Source: Spirometra erinaceieuropaei (Eukaryota > Platyhelminthes > Cestoda > Diphyllobothriidea > Diphyllobothriidae). Taken from it: a stretch of 64,000 bases of DNA. This document shows, piece by piece, positions 23,101 through 34,299 of this stretch. The DNA lies in the NCBI GenBank assembly GCA_902702965.1, contig CACRXP010000434.1, positions 296,038 through 360,037 of the forward strand, in the 5' to 3' direction. The position numbers were made by a program, and so were the translations under genes. How positions within the stretch are numbered: position 1 is the first letter of the stretch; each line of letters begins with the position of its first letter. The notes beneath the pieces were generated by a model. That model ran no database searches and was not told the DNA's origin. It saw only the letters and a list, made by a program, of their open reading frames with translations.

Positions 23101-23955
23101 ATGAACTAAGGGCCCAACCGCACAGAAACCAAATTTTGGCGAGCGCTTCCGCATGTCAAGAACGTCTCGGAAGCTGTCGGCCGCTTTCTCGCACCAATTG
23201 GGGTTGGAGTTGCACACAGGCCGGAAGCAACCATCAGGCGTTAGGTAATGAAACCGAAAGACCCGCTGTCGGGGCAGGAAATGTCTGGAGTCGTTTATCG
23301 GATCTGGTGCAGTTGCGGACAAAGCAACTGCGTCGGAGAAAACGGAGGACAGCTCCCAACGCGAATGCCCGAGAACGCTGCAGCGGTGCGAAGAAATGTC
23401 GCCAGCTTTCAAGTTGCGGCTCATTCGACGAGATCCGGCCACACATTCAAGTTCGAGGAGGCCGAAATTCTCGCAAGAGGTGACAACGGCGTGAGTCGGG
23501 AGCTGCTTGAGTCATGGTTTACTTGCTCCCAGCCCATTTACAAGTGCAATGATCTTCCCCTTCCATTCTCGGTTCTGAGACTTCGCCTAGGCGGAGTAAG
23601 TAGCCACGCGGTAAGCGTACAGGTGAACACTTTTCCCTACGCCAGGGTCGGTGGATCAGACGGTCGAGCAATCATCACACCAACATCCAACGCACGTGAT
23701 GAAATTTCAATAATTAACGACCCGAATGTCGGCCATCAACCAGTCACCCCACCAAGTGCAACGACCCCTGATGAAGGGGGAATCCGTAAATATTCATAGG
23801 TATGAGGTAGCATGGCGACTTCATCCCATAAATACTTCAGCCCCTTATGCATGAACCACTCGTATCTGCTTTTGTGTCTGATGATGGGTTCGAGCAGGAA
23901 TCCGAAACGTCCGGCCAATAAACATCTCGTCCCAGCGATCGTATATTCTTCATTA
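23100..23955 (+). pseudogene. Penelope-like element family 1, longest copy (endonuclease and 3' end)
   Basis: The frame begins with HVKNVSEAVGRFLAPIGVGV and EATIRR, then a TAG (apparently in place of a Gln codon). It continues through 23248-23799: GVVYRIWCSCG, NCVGENGGQLPTRMPE, AAHSTRSGHTFKFEEAE, LESWFTCSQPI, LRLRLGGVSSHA, DGRAIITPTSNARDE and PSATTPDEG. The GIY-YIG core differs from the neighbouring copies (VGENGGQLPTR against VGETGRQLRTR), so key positions are changed. The 3' end holds a hammerhead motif and ends near CTCGTCCCAGCGATCG. No reverse-transcriptase domain is present, so the copy is 5'-truncated. Confidence 0.85.
23874..23915 (+). ncRNA. Hammerhead ribozyme motif in PLE 3' end
   Basis: Core CTGATGA (23878-23884), helix II GGGTTC/GAATCC, and GAAACGTC are intact. 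The helix I strands GTGT and CGGC pair poorly here, unlike the 57781 copy. Confidence 0.6.
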
Positions 23956-25640
23956 ACGGAATTGTTTACTTTCATTACTTCTTAATATCATACACTCCAA
24001 CCACCTTCTCAAAAGATGTCGCGTTGCGTAAACAAGGCAACCTAACAGATTCCTTACATCTGAGCACCCTGATACGCTGAAGCCACCGGAATAGCTGCTT
24101 AATGCAGCTACGAGAGGTTTGGCTCATCAGCGCATCCTATATGATCTCCAGTTTCCCTGTTAGGGCTTCTGAGTGCGCCAGGAATTAAGGTGCAAACTTG
24201 AAGATAACCTTTTGGGATAATGTTTTTTAGGTCCGGTCTGTAAGTTGCCATGAATGTTTTCGCCAAAATCTATCAGATTTCAGGAAATAACTGCACCTAT
24301 TCCGTTCAGATTTTAGTCCTTTTTTACGTCGCTCGCGTCTTTTTTGTTTTCGAGGCTCATTTCCGGTCTTATTAACTGAGTGCTGTGTTTTTGTTCACAC
24401 AAGCATTGTGAACAAATCTGCGCAGCTCCTTCTGACCTCCTGAGTTGTGTTCACAGGGATCGAAGTGCGCAACAGGATTGCAACAAACAGATCAAGACCA
24501 CGCAGCTAGGCGCGCGCACGCTGTGGGCGCAGATGGCGTTAGCCACAATCAGCCGGCCGGTGGGGTCGGTGTTGGTTGTACCTGCTATACTTGTGTCAGT
24601 TTGAACGTCGCAAATGTCGGTGTCCGCCGTCTGCGTAGCGAGCGCAGGATGGTGACTGGTGGGTTAAATAGCTCACATTGATAGCAGACTTGCGTCACAT
24701 CAACTGCACTCTCACCCCTCACCCAACTGGGCCCAGCGTCGGGGCGACCGATCGTAGTCTTGGGCGCAATGACTGACAAAGCTAGCCCTCCCCTCTACGC
24801 GGACCGCACGCCACCGAGTGTCCATAGAAACCGTCTGTATTTTCTGGTGGGGCTTTAGACACATTCCCATGTAACTCAGTGCTGTCGGGACACTTTACGG
24901 CAAAGGGGTGAAATTCCGCGGGGAGGAGGTTTGATGACATTTTGAATGACGTTGCGAGCAGTTTGCTGATCATAAAGGCATTGTGCTCCGTGGCGCAGAG
25001 ATAGGACTGGAGGCCGTTAACTGTATAATACTGAGCAAGAAGATAATTGTCTTAAATCTGCCTTCCTTGTAAGTAAGTTTGTAATTCGGGTTGACAAAAG
25101 CTGAGAGTTCAAAGAATGGTATTTTGAGAAGGAGGTATTACTCGCCGTTACAGGTTCAATATATTGCTGAAGTTCCGGAAAGTCAGTTTGCTCCACCCTT
25201 GTCGGAGCGTCAAATACAAAAAGTCGAACAGAACTTCATGTGACTCTCCAAACTAGTCAGCCTTGAGCCGCTCTCTTTTCCTCGTTCGCTGTCTGCGACC
25301 TTTTGACGAATGTCTGGGGGATTAGACATCTTCTGGCGTAGTGAGTTACGCCAGTGAAGGAAGGACTCTGCGAGGTAGGTCTTTCGCTCTCCTCATCGAC
25401 TGATTTCGTCGTCAGGTTGTGTCTAGTCGATTTTGTTGAGTCCGCTTCAATCCTATTGTCCTGGTCTTTGCGTACGTAATGGTGCAGGACTGCGTGAACC
25501 GGAGGACGATCAGTATGCCTGTGGATGCCGCTGGCGTCTGTTAGAACCTGCCAGTCGACCCCAGACAACAATTCGTCACGCTTTGAGACAAACGAAGAAC
25601 ACGCTGGCACTTACCGAGACCTTTGCCTGTCTGCTTAAAA
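23956..25640 (+). other. Intron sequence; GC-rich dispersed repeat at about 24460-24800
   Basis: About 24460-24800 resembles the GC-rich repeat seen at about 10020 and 34825 (shared CCCAACTGGGCCC-type block). It contains an open frame after a possible acceptor at 24456, but I do not accept it as an exon (see rejected items). The rest is unassigned. Confidence 0.4.
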
Positions 25641-25975
25641 GTCAACCGAAATTCTGAAAAGTGTCTTCGGGTAGAAAGGCCTACTTAGGTGGGGTTGTAG
25701 TATTGAATGTCGTGTGGCATAATCCCAAGATATATGTCAGTCACGTCAAGATGCTGCTTTTGAATACGCTCCTTTCTGTCTGCCTGCAAAAACCACATCC
25801 GGTAAAAAGTGACTATTACAGTAATATAAGCTATCCTCATTGGTTTTAATATCTTGGTAGATTCAAGCATATATTTTATAGAAGACGGGCATAAAAATCC
25901 TTTATGCAGTCACTTGATGCCAAATTAGGTCAATTTCAAATGTTATGCACGACAAAAGCTTGTATTCCAGTTTCA
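25640..25975. mobile_element. Diverged fragment of palindromic element (type A arm)
   Basis: It contains GTCAACCGAAATTCTGAAAA, GGTGGGGTTGTA, TGTGTGGCATAATCC and CATAAAAAT blocks in the same order as the left arms at 10365 and 39628. Confidence 0.5.
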
Positions 25976-26094
25976 ACCTTTTTTTCAATTTCCGATTAAT
26001 ATTGAGTCCGATCTGGCGTTACAGTTGAGTCTAGGTTTTGAAGTTTACATGCTGTTTAGCTCCAACGTAAGACGATTTCCTCAACAGAAAACAG

Positions 26095-26930
26095 TTGAGT
26101 AGCTAATCGGAACCAAGTTACGTAAATTCTCACTACCTCGACACTTGTCCATAACACCTAGTCCAAATAAGTGCATTCTACCTGGAATCTCGACACCGCT
26201 TTTGGAGAACATCACGTGGAGATTTGTTTTTGCAGCCGAAGCCATTTTAACGTTACCTTTGGATAGAATTTAACCAAAGGCATTATCACGTGAGAGGGAG
26301 TTTATTCTGTAAATATAACGGAGGTTACTAACTCGACAACGTCATACTGCAGTTAGGAAATCGAAGTTAGGTTACTTGGGTCTGTTCGTCAATTTCTTGA
26401 GCTAATTAAAAAGCGACAATTTCTAAATTGGAGTATCTACCAGAAAACGGACGGGAAATGCTAGGGGATCCAATAACGAGCCGAACACCTCGCAGCTGCG
26501 CCATGCAGCCGCAGAATATCGGCGAAACATGCGTGTATGGGCTTTTGGCTAGTACCGTGCTGTTATTATGGTATCACCTTCCCCTAAAGTGTTCTTAAGC
26601 AGCTAAACGAGAATTTTTCGGTTGAACAACCGCTGAGAATATGTGTTCTACTGGATGTTGGAGACTCCTGTCAATCTTGTAGGCACCCGTACTCCCTGCC
26701 GACCATTGTAATTTCTGTATCTTAAATGCGTTTTTGTGCTTTTCGACTTAAAAAGGCTTTTTTTCCGGACGGGTTTGTTTTTCGATCTTCTAATGAATCC
26801 GAGGCTTGCTTCCAGTGAGAACGTAAAAGACTGGTTGTCTTTCAACCGACCATTACTATAATTTCATTGACCGCGCATATATCTTTCACTGCTGCCAGGT
26901 CTGTGTGACGTCAACCTCTTGGTCATCAAG
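26095..26930. repeat. Interspersed repeat R1, copy A (first part)
   Basis: It aligns with 28085-28880, with shared blocks such as ACGTAAATTCTC, CTCGACACTTG, TAAAAAGGCTTTT and CTTGGTCATCAAG. It ends just before the terminal exon of the host gene. The second part of the repeat resumes at 27535. Confidence 0.75.
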
Positions 26931-27018
26931 AAATGGGGATTTCAGAAGTATACGACAAAATCAACACTACTTATTAAGAATCAATAGACGTTGTTTTGTT
27001 TGTTCGATTCATTTGAAG

Positions 27019-27135
27019 GTTGAAAGTAATGCCGCGGCACAGGAAGACGTCCAAAAGACGTTAGAGGCGCGTTGTCGATCGCCACCTACCACACCCAGCA
27101 TAGTACCTCCATACGCCAATTTGGATGATTTATGA
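27019..27135 (+). CDS. Terminal exon 6 of the unidentified multi-exon gene
   Basis: The acceptor is TTTGAAG at 27018. The exon enters in phase 0 as required by exon 5 and runs 38 codons to TGA (27133-27135). It encodes VESNAAAQEDVQKTLEAR and ends PPYANLDDL. The composition and the abrupt shift to non-coding CT-rich sequence after the stop support a C-terminus. The acceptor's pyrimidine tract is weaker than the others. It lies between the two parts of repeat R1 copy A. Another exon could lie in the preceding intron only if it is phase-neutral. Confidence 0.6.
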   Translation, partial: VESNAAAQEDVQKTLEARCRSPPTTPSIVPPYANLDDL

Positions 27136-27450
27136 GTCCGTGTTCGCTGTGGTTACTGCAGACATCCGCGTCCATTCGCCTGAAACCCGCCATCGTTCCG
27201 CCTCTCCGCGTACTCGAGGTGACTGATTTGGCCTTGGTTGTTCCTCTTCTGCCGTTATCCCATGCGTTTTTACCGCCAACCAACCCTCTCCCCCCAACTC
27301 CAAAATTCCCTCGCTCTCTCTCTATCTGCCCCACTCGTATGCGCCCGAAAATGAAGAAAGCAATCCTGTTTATACCTGTACAACACCACACGTTCTTTCG
27401 GAATTTGCAGTCTTCCTACGTTTTGTTACTTTGTTTATGAGATAAAACAT
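27136..27450 (+). other. Probable 3' untranslated region
   Basis: CT-rich, frame-less sequence follows the stop. No canonical AATAAA is seen. A variant ATAAAA at about 27442 could serve as the polyadenylation signal. Confidence 0.4.
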
Positions 27451-27534
27451 TTATAGGCCCGATGCCTTCGGCCTCCTTTGAACACAAAATCTTTGGAGAG
27501 AATTTAACCAATCCAGTGACCTGCATAGTCTTTT

Positions 27535-27860
27535 GGTAGTCGGTGCCGCAGAGTTAGATGCAGGTTAGTCTGATGTGGGCGAGCGTCAGGAAGGTGGATC
27601 CTTTCCCAACAGAACACGAACTTATCTTACTCAGGGATCAAAGCGACTTTAAACATGGAAGAAACATAAATAGCAGGGTATATTGGTACCAACCGGTCTT
27701 GCGGAGTCTTGTAAACAGCCTCCGGTCGAGTAATGTATGCACTGTATGTTGAATCTGTTCAGAAAATTAACATGAAAACAGCGAGGTCACAATTCAGAAC
27801 ACGCTTAGAAACGGGATAGAAGAAATGGACACTAACGTACAACTTGGTGCAGACTTGCAA
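27535..27860. repeat. Interspersed repeat R1, copy A (second part)
   Basis: It is closely similar to 28885-29205 (shared GGTAGTCGGTGCCGCAGA, GGTATATTGGTACCAACCGG and AACGTACAACT). In copy B this part follows the first part directly. Confidence 0.85.
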
Positions 27861-28084
27861 TTTTTCATAATAAACAACCTATACTCAAGCAATTCGTGGT
27901 TTCTTTAGTTCTCTTCGATTCCTTCTTCAACCCAATAGGGATTACTTTGTCAGGGATTGACATACTTCCGTGAATTTTGAGCACTTTAGTCCAACCCACG
28001 TTCGTGAACCAGTAAACAAGGCTAGATTTCATAATGCATGAATCCCTCTGGTCAGAAGACATTTGATGGCTGAGCGGAAACCCA
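27861..28084. other. Spacer between R1 copies
   Basis: No recognised feature. A minus-strand frame of 141 codons (27865-28290) runs into repeat R1 and is not called. Confidence 0.4.
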
Positions 28085-29205
28085 GTATGTATTACGTAAA
28101 TTCTCCCTATCTCGACACTTGCATTATCCATTACACTTAGCCAAAATAAGTGCCCTCTATCGGGACGCTCGACATCGCTTTTGGAAAAAGTCATATGGAA
28201 GCTTGTTTGTGCAGCCGACGCTCTTTTTACGCGCATTTGACATCGCTGTGGCGTGACCGTGAGATAGAATTTAACAAAAGGCTCTATCACGTGAGGATGT
28301 ATCTATCCTGCAAAAATAACAGAGGTTACTAACTCGACAGCGCCATAGTGCAGTTGGGAATTGAACATTAGGCTACTGGAGTCAGATCATCCTGCCGTCA
28401 TAGTCCAAGCTGACCGTACTTACAGAGCTTAGCATGGATTTCTCGGCTAAACGAACGCTGAGAATATATGTGCGAATGAATGCCCGAGACGCCTCTCAAC
28501 CCTGTATGCACCTGAACTTCCTGTCGAACGTTATAATGTCTGTATCTCAAGCCCGTTCTTGTGCTTTTGGGCTTAAAAAGGCTTTTCGAACGAGCATGTT
28601 TTTCGATCTTGCAATGGATCTGAACCATGCTTCCAATGCGGATATGAAAAACGGATGGTCTTTCAACTAACAATTATCCTAAGTTTCCGGGCCGTGAACG
28701 CAGCTTTTACGACAGCTACGAGTACTTTCAGCTAAAGGGTCTGACAAACTATCCGTAAAGGGATGTGTCTAAGTGATTCTAGTGTTATCCTCATCTAACA
28801 GTGTCGGTATCACGAAATAAACGCTTTATTCGGAAGCGCACGCTTATGACGTTGTTGACTTCTTGGTCATCAAGTAACAAAGGTTTGGTAGTCGGTGCCG
28901 CAGAAGTAGATGCAGGCTAGTCTGATTGGGGCAAGGGTCAGAAAGGTGGATACTCTCCCAACGGAACACGAATTTATCTTACTCAGGGGTCAAAGGGACT
29001 TTAAACATGGAAGAAACATAAATAGCAGGGTATATTGGTACCAACCGGTCTTGCGGTGGCTTATAAACAGCCCCCGGTCGAGTAATAAATGCATTGTATG
29101 CTGAATCTGTTTGGAAAATTAACATGAAAATAGCAAGGTCACAATTCAGAACACCCTTAGAAACGCGATAGAAGACAAATGGACACTAACGTACAACTCG
29201 GTGTA
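28085..29205. repeat. Interspersed repeat R1, copy B (contiguous)
   Basis: It holds both parts of R1 without the intervening block of about 600 bases (26930-27535) that carries the terminal exon in copy A. Confidence 0.8.
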
Positions 29206-29547
29206 TCAATCGAAGGACTATGGATTGCCACCGAAAGGCGGTGTCTGCCATGAGGTCTGGTTGTTCGCTTGGTTCAGGTCTCTTTCTTCCTGTGTTAATC
29301 GTCCCGGATGTCTGACTTGTTCATGCACAAGCAAGCACCTGCAAGACTCTTTTTGGGCCAATATGATCCACTGCCTAGTGTATAACGATAGAAATACCTG
29401 GGATTTTGTCTTTGGACTTTAAGAGTCACTAGGGAATCTGCCCAACCAACCAGGTTGGCAGTCGCCTACGATACTTGCATTCAGGAATATATGTGAATAC
29501 CTAAACACAGTTTGCTGTGACGTGGAATGTCGAGGTACCGTTTTAGT

Positions 29548-30078
29548 NNNNNNNNNNNNNNNNNNNNNNNNNNNNNNNNNNNNNNNNNNNNNNNNNNNNN
29601 NNNNNNNNNNNNNNNNNNNNNNNNNNNNNNNNNNNNNNNNNNNNNNNNNNNNNNNNNNNNNNNNNNNNNNNNNNNNNNNNNNNNNNNNNNNNNNNNNNNN
29701 NNNNNNNNNNNNNNNNNNNNNNNNNNNNNNNNNNNNNNNNNNNNNNNNNNNNNNNNNNNNNNNNNNNNNNNNNNNNNNNNNNNNNNNNNNNNNNNNNNNN
29801 NNNNNNNNNNNNNNNNNNNNNNNNNNNNNNNNNNNNNNNNNNNNNNNNNNNNNNNNNNNNNNNNNNNNNNNNNNNNNNNNNNNNNNNNNNNNNNNNNNNN
29901 NNNNNNNNNNNNNNNNNNNNNNNNNNNNNNNNNNNNNNNNNNNNNNNNNNNNNNNNNNNNNNNNNNNNNNNNNNNNNNNNNNNNNNNNNNNNNNNNNNNN
30001 NNNNNNNNNNNNNNNNNNNNNNNNNNNNNNNNNNNNNNNNNNNNNNNNNNNNNNNNNNNNNNNNNNNNNNNNNNNNNN
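29548..30078. other. Assembly gap (N run)
   Basis: 531 consecutive N. Confidence 1.
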
Positions 30079-31550
30079 AAATAGTAACGGTGGCGTGAGG
30101 GGCCCAAGTATCTTCTGTATATAAAAACTGCCTACTAGTCATATTTGAGTAGGTTGTATGTCGCTTAGTATCGCACTTCGCGCGGAGTTTGCGTCCGGTT
30201 TATCCTACAATTATGTAGGTTCAGAGAGTCGAGGAGCGGTCATACCGCTTCGAGCGTCCGTTGCAGACATCCCTATTCAAGTTACCTTTATTTTACATGA
30301 ACTTAGTTAGGAGAGTTACGGAGTGGTCTTGCTGTTTCCGTTCTTCATCGCAGACGTTAATCCTAACTTTAGCACTACCTACCGTGACCTGAGCTCAGAG
30401 AGTTGAGAAGCGATAGTACCGGTTCTGTTCTCCATTGTAGACGTTACTCCTTAGCTTACATGACTTAAGCAATGGGCGCAACATATGGGTAAACAGGCAA
30501 GAAAACGGTCTTCACGTTACGGACCCAATATCTAAGGTACTACAAGACAGTTAGTTTGAAATGGCATTATGTAGGGAAAATTATTTGCAAAACTGTTGGC
30601 CTCTTCCGTACTGGTTTTTCACTATATCGGATATACTTCAGCTACGTGAGACAGGAGAATTCCCCATGCTTCCTTGAGTCTCATCGCATTCAGGCCAAAC
30701 CATAAGCGATACTGCACCTCATTAATATGTGCCCAGATGGTTCGTGGAGCTTCATATTCAGTCAACTCTAATACGTCTCTACTGAATTGGGTGTCTGAGG
30801 TACACAAAAAACTGCCTACTGTGCCCGTTTAAGTAGGTCGTATGTTGCTCAGTACTGCTCTTCGTATGGATTTTGCGTCGCTAATACGCTGCCCAGCCGA
30901 CACGGTTGACAGTTGCCTTTGCTTTCGCCTACTGCACTTGTATCCATAAGTACATGAACATACTTACGCACAATTTGGATAGCATCCATCGTCCCTTATT
31001 TGAAGTAGAATTCATGAGACTGCTAAATATGAGCTAGACCGCATTGTAAGCCACTAAATAGGAACGCTTGCCAGTGGTTGGGTTCTTGAAGTGTCTTGAT
31101 TACTTGGTTGTGAAGTGGTGGTGTCCTTCTAATGACAGGCGAGTTTACGCCTTCCAGTCATCCGCTACTATGGTGCTGCCTTTGGCCATCCATTTCGTTA
31201 TGACAGATCTCAGGGCTGGCCAGCTTTTGTCGGTTACCTCGTTAAATAAGGCCTTCCACCGGTTAGTATCATACATCCCCGCCAGCTGTCAGTGCCTTTT
31301 TGCGTCTACCGACGTTGTACTTACGTCGGCTGATAAGCGTCCGGATAACTTGCACTTTTATTTCTAGTCCGTCGATCTGGTTGATGCGGAGCATAGATTT
31401 CAACAGAGTGGGTATCACTAAGCAGCAGTTGTGTGAGAAACGTCAATGTCTTTCACAATCCGCCAGTCTAGTTCCCTTCATGACTGGACTTATTGTGATT
31501 CGGGTCTTTTAAATATCACGCTAACTCTAAGGGATTTGAAGCAGGCAAGC
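30079..31550. other. Intergenic sequence with a short dispersed direct repeat
   Basis: About 30115-30200 and about 30800-30885 share AACTGCCTACT, AGTAGGTTGTATGT and CGTATGGATTTTGCGTC-like blocks, roughly 85 bases each in direct orientation. No gene is supported. Confidence 0.5.
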
Positions 31551-31559
31551 AGGGTAGGC

Positions 31560-32460
31560 TTTAATGGCACCAAAAAATTTCACGACGGCTCCTCAGCTGG
31601 GTCCTGTCGCTTCATAACATAGATAACGAGTGGGAAGAATACAACAAATTTGAATTCGCGTAGAAAATCAATGCAGAAACAACAAGGCCATGGTTTTGGG
31701 TAAAACTGGCTAATCGATAAAGTTAGTAACTCAAACACCGTATGGGAAGAATCGTGAAAAAAGGGGGCGTTAACGAGCAAAAAGAGAGAGCGAGCAGAAA
31801 TAATGGAGCTAGAGGTTACTGTGGCAAGGTTGGGCTAACCACGTGCTTTAACTGTTTACAAAGATCTGGTTACACCCACCGTATATAGGCCGCCTCCAGG
31901 TAACGCAATGTCCGAGTTGTTCGTGCCCGAACAAGTACTCGGAAGGAAGTTTTAGGATCGACGGAGTGGCCACTATCAAGCAGGTGTTTTGTAATGGAGG
32001 AACGCGGGATTTTATATTCTTGCTTAAGGAGCCATCTGGGCAGGTGCTCATTAGATCTGGCTGCCAACTGCTTTTGCGTTCGCCTTTGGTGCCATTAAAC
32101 TCTGCCCTGCTTGCTTGCTTCAGCTTCTTACCGGGGACAAAATGCTTCAAATTTCTAAGGGATTTCCTCCTTCAGCTGCCAACACATTTTAAGACATATC
32201 CGTCCGCGGGGCGCCTTCGGATTTGTTGATTCATTAGCTGTCCGCACTTGCCTATTAATCCAGTTAGTAATTTTCTTCTCGGCTGACAATACTCAACCAC
32301 TTTCTCTAAATCTACCTCTTTCATTAGTTCTTCGGTTTTAGTTCGAAGATGTGGCTGAGTTTGCCCAGTTATTTTTCTACTGTATCCAATGGACTGCAAT
32401 GTTGGGAAAAATAGCCCATTAGGAACATACAAGCCCTTGATCCTAAGTAATTTCAATTTA
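31560..32460 (-). pseudogene. Penelope-like element family 2, endonuclease C-terminus and 3' end
   Basis: The minus-strand reading at about 32070-31860 gives RSNEHLPRWL, SSITKHLLDSGHSVDPK and RVLVRARTTRTLRYLEAAYI. This is the C-terminal part of a PLE GIY-YIG endonuclease (EHLP box, H-L-L-D-S-G-H box, L-E-A-A box). A frameshift separates it from upstream minus-strand frames (32456-32172) that may be linker sequence. The 3' end carries CCGTCGTGAAATTTTTTGG, matching the copy at 58240-58680. It is not the same subfamily as family 1 or 3. Confidence 0.75.
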
Positions 32461-32469
32461 ATACCTTAA

Positions 32470-33575
32470 AATTTGTGCATTCAAACACAATTACCCTACA
32501 GAAAAGCCAACGGGTCCGCTTATTACTTGCGTTTATCGATTTTTTCATGGGTTCAAAGTGGGTCGGATATTGTTGGCCTGGCGTCAGTTGGCATTGCAAT
32601 ATCGTACACTCAATTTCAATATGGTTGGCACACTCATACCCTTTTATTCTTTATCATTGGTTGGACTATCGTTGGATACCTGACATCCTGCAAACTATCG
32701 AGAGGCGACGTATTTGAATTGGTTTATTCCTTTAAAATGCCTTTATTTTTTAGTTTTTTTTTAATTTTTCCGCTTTCTTTTGTTTGCTATATGTCAGCGT
32801 AGTAGAAGTTTTATGACACGAAACAAATATCTTCCGTACTTTTCTTATTTTTTTCGTAGCATTTCACCTTTCACCCAGATGCCTCATTCATAAAATCCCT
32901 AGTAACACTTTTCCTTTAAGATAGTCCCCTGTGACTATTCGCAGATACGTTGGTGCCTTCATCCTACCGTTGCCGAATAAATATGAGTGAAACAGCATTG
33001 CGTGCCATTTCGGTGATGTATCACTATTGTCGTTTGACCATATTTGAAAGCAAGCTGCCTTTAAAGGGCAAGGGTATTGCGATGGAATACTTTGGACCTG
33101 ACTGCTCCGCCACTTTGTGTCGCGGCTGGATTACCACCTTTAACTCAGGTCACTTTGGCACGATCAAATTCTGCATAAATTCTGAAAAGATGTGCTTGCT
33201 CTTCCGAGAAGAACAGACGAGGTTCCGTTCTTGTTATGCCGGCATGAAACACGTTTAAACTGTGAAGATTCGTCCTCGTGGCCGCTGTTGCGACGACTTT
33301 CTTGTGGTGTCTTTCTGTCCGGTACACGCGCAGTTCGCTGCTGGAGTTGCATATGACTTGGCGTTGTGTCTGGTGAGAGTTTGAGACCAATCAGTACAGC
33401 GTTCATCGCTGATTGGCTGAAGGCAGACACGTGAGCACCACGCCCCAGGGGCTAACAAAACCTCAAACACACATCTGTACCTGATGATAGCGCCAATTAC
33501 AACTGCTTGCCCAGCTGTCCGTGAGCGATCGCGCCTGTGTAAAGCTGCTCCGTTTAACCGTATTCCTTGCCTTGT
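32470..33575. other. Intergenic sequence without recognised genes
   Basis: It is AT-rich to about 32950. The GC-richer part at 33140-33480 has overlapping open frames on both strands but no recognised motif. Confidence 0.35.
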
Positions 33576-33579
33576 GATT

Positions 33580-34075
33580 CGGGAACTTTTAGGTTCAAAA
33601 GGCAATTTGGCTTTCGATAAATTCTCTTCAGGCCTGTACATTCATAAGGCTATTGAAGTAATTAATTGGAAGACACGGGCAAGTAGATAATTGAGCTATA
33701 TCTCGGGTTTGGGGAGGGGAGGTGAGGAGAGGGGGAGAGTGAAACGCCACAGTTTCAGTCAGCGCCGGGCTACACGGACCCGTCCTATGCGCACAGAAGA
33801 ACTTCATACAGGTCCCACATTTGCCATGGCTCAAAACCACCAAGTCAGCCACCCGCATGTAATTACCTTCGCCGAGACCCACCTTCTCCCTGGTGCTGAC
33901 TGGAATTGTGGTGTTTCACTCTACCCCTCCCCAAACCCGAGCTACAGCTTATTTTTCTACTAGCCCGTGTCTTTTAATTCATTACTTTACTAGCCATATA
34001 AGTTCGCAGGCCTGAAGCGAATTTATCGAAAGCAGACGTATGCTCGCCAAATTGCTTTTTGAATTTTATAATGGG
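33580..34075. repeat. Long inverted repeat with a PLE endonuclease fragment in its loop
   Basis: The left arm 33590-33765 has CAATTTGGCTTTCGATAAAT, CTTCAGGCCTG, AGACACGGGC, CTCGGGTTTGGGGAGGGG and CCACAGTTTCAGTCAGC in order. The right arm 33890-34070 has the reverse complements in reverse order. The loop on the plus strand encodes GPVLCAQKNFIQVPHLPWLK, the C-terminal signature of a PLE endonuclease. An inverted duplication of a PLE end is the simplest reading. Confidence 0.75.
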
Positions 34076-34299
34076 AATTTTCGCAACTCTAAAACATATA
34101 GGTTGTTCACCAACCATAATTCGACAAAACAACATTTCACGGTTTCGCTCAGAAAAATCGTGTGCTGCCCGCTACAAATGCTCAGCGAACACTTTTAACT
34201 GGCTTCAAATAATCTGCAATAGGAATTTCTAACACTTTAGCTGGACTGATTTGAACGTCAAATTGGTTAGCCTCGTCACTCCCCTTTCAGTAATTCTGT

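Noticed and set aside
24457..24681. Alternative terminal exon (acceptor at 24456, phase 0, stop at 24679-24681)
   Set aside because: Phase is compatible with exon 5, but the interval overlaps a GC-rich dispersed repeat related to 10020 and 34825, and the exon at 27019-27135 fits better as a C-terminus. Transcript data could reverse this.
29481..30142. Open frames of about 200 codons on both strands
   Set aside because: They consist almost entirely of N from the assembly gap.
33481..33500. CTGATGA at 33481 as a hammerhead core
   Set aside because: No GAAA after a plausible helix II follows within the expected distance.
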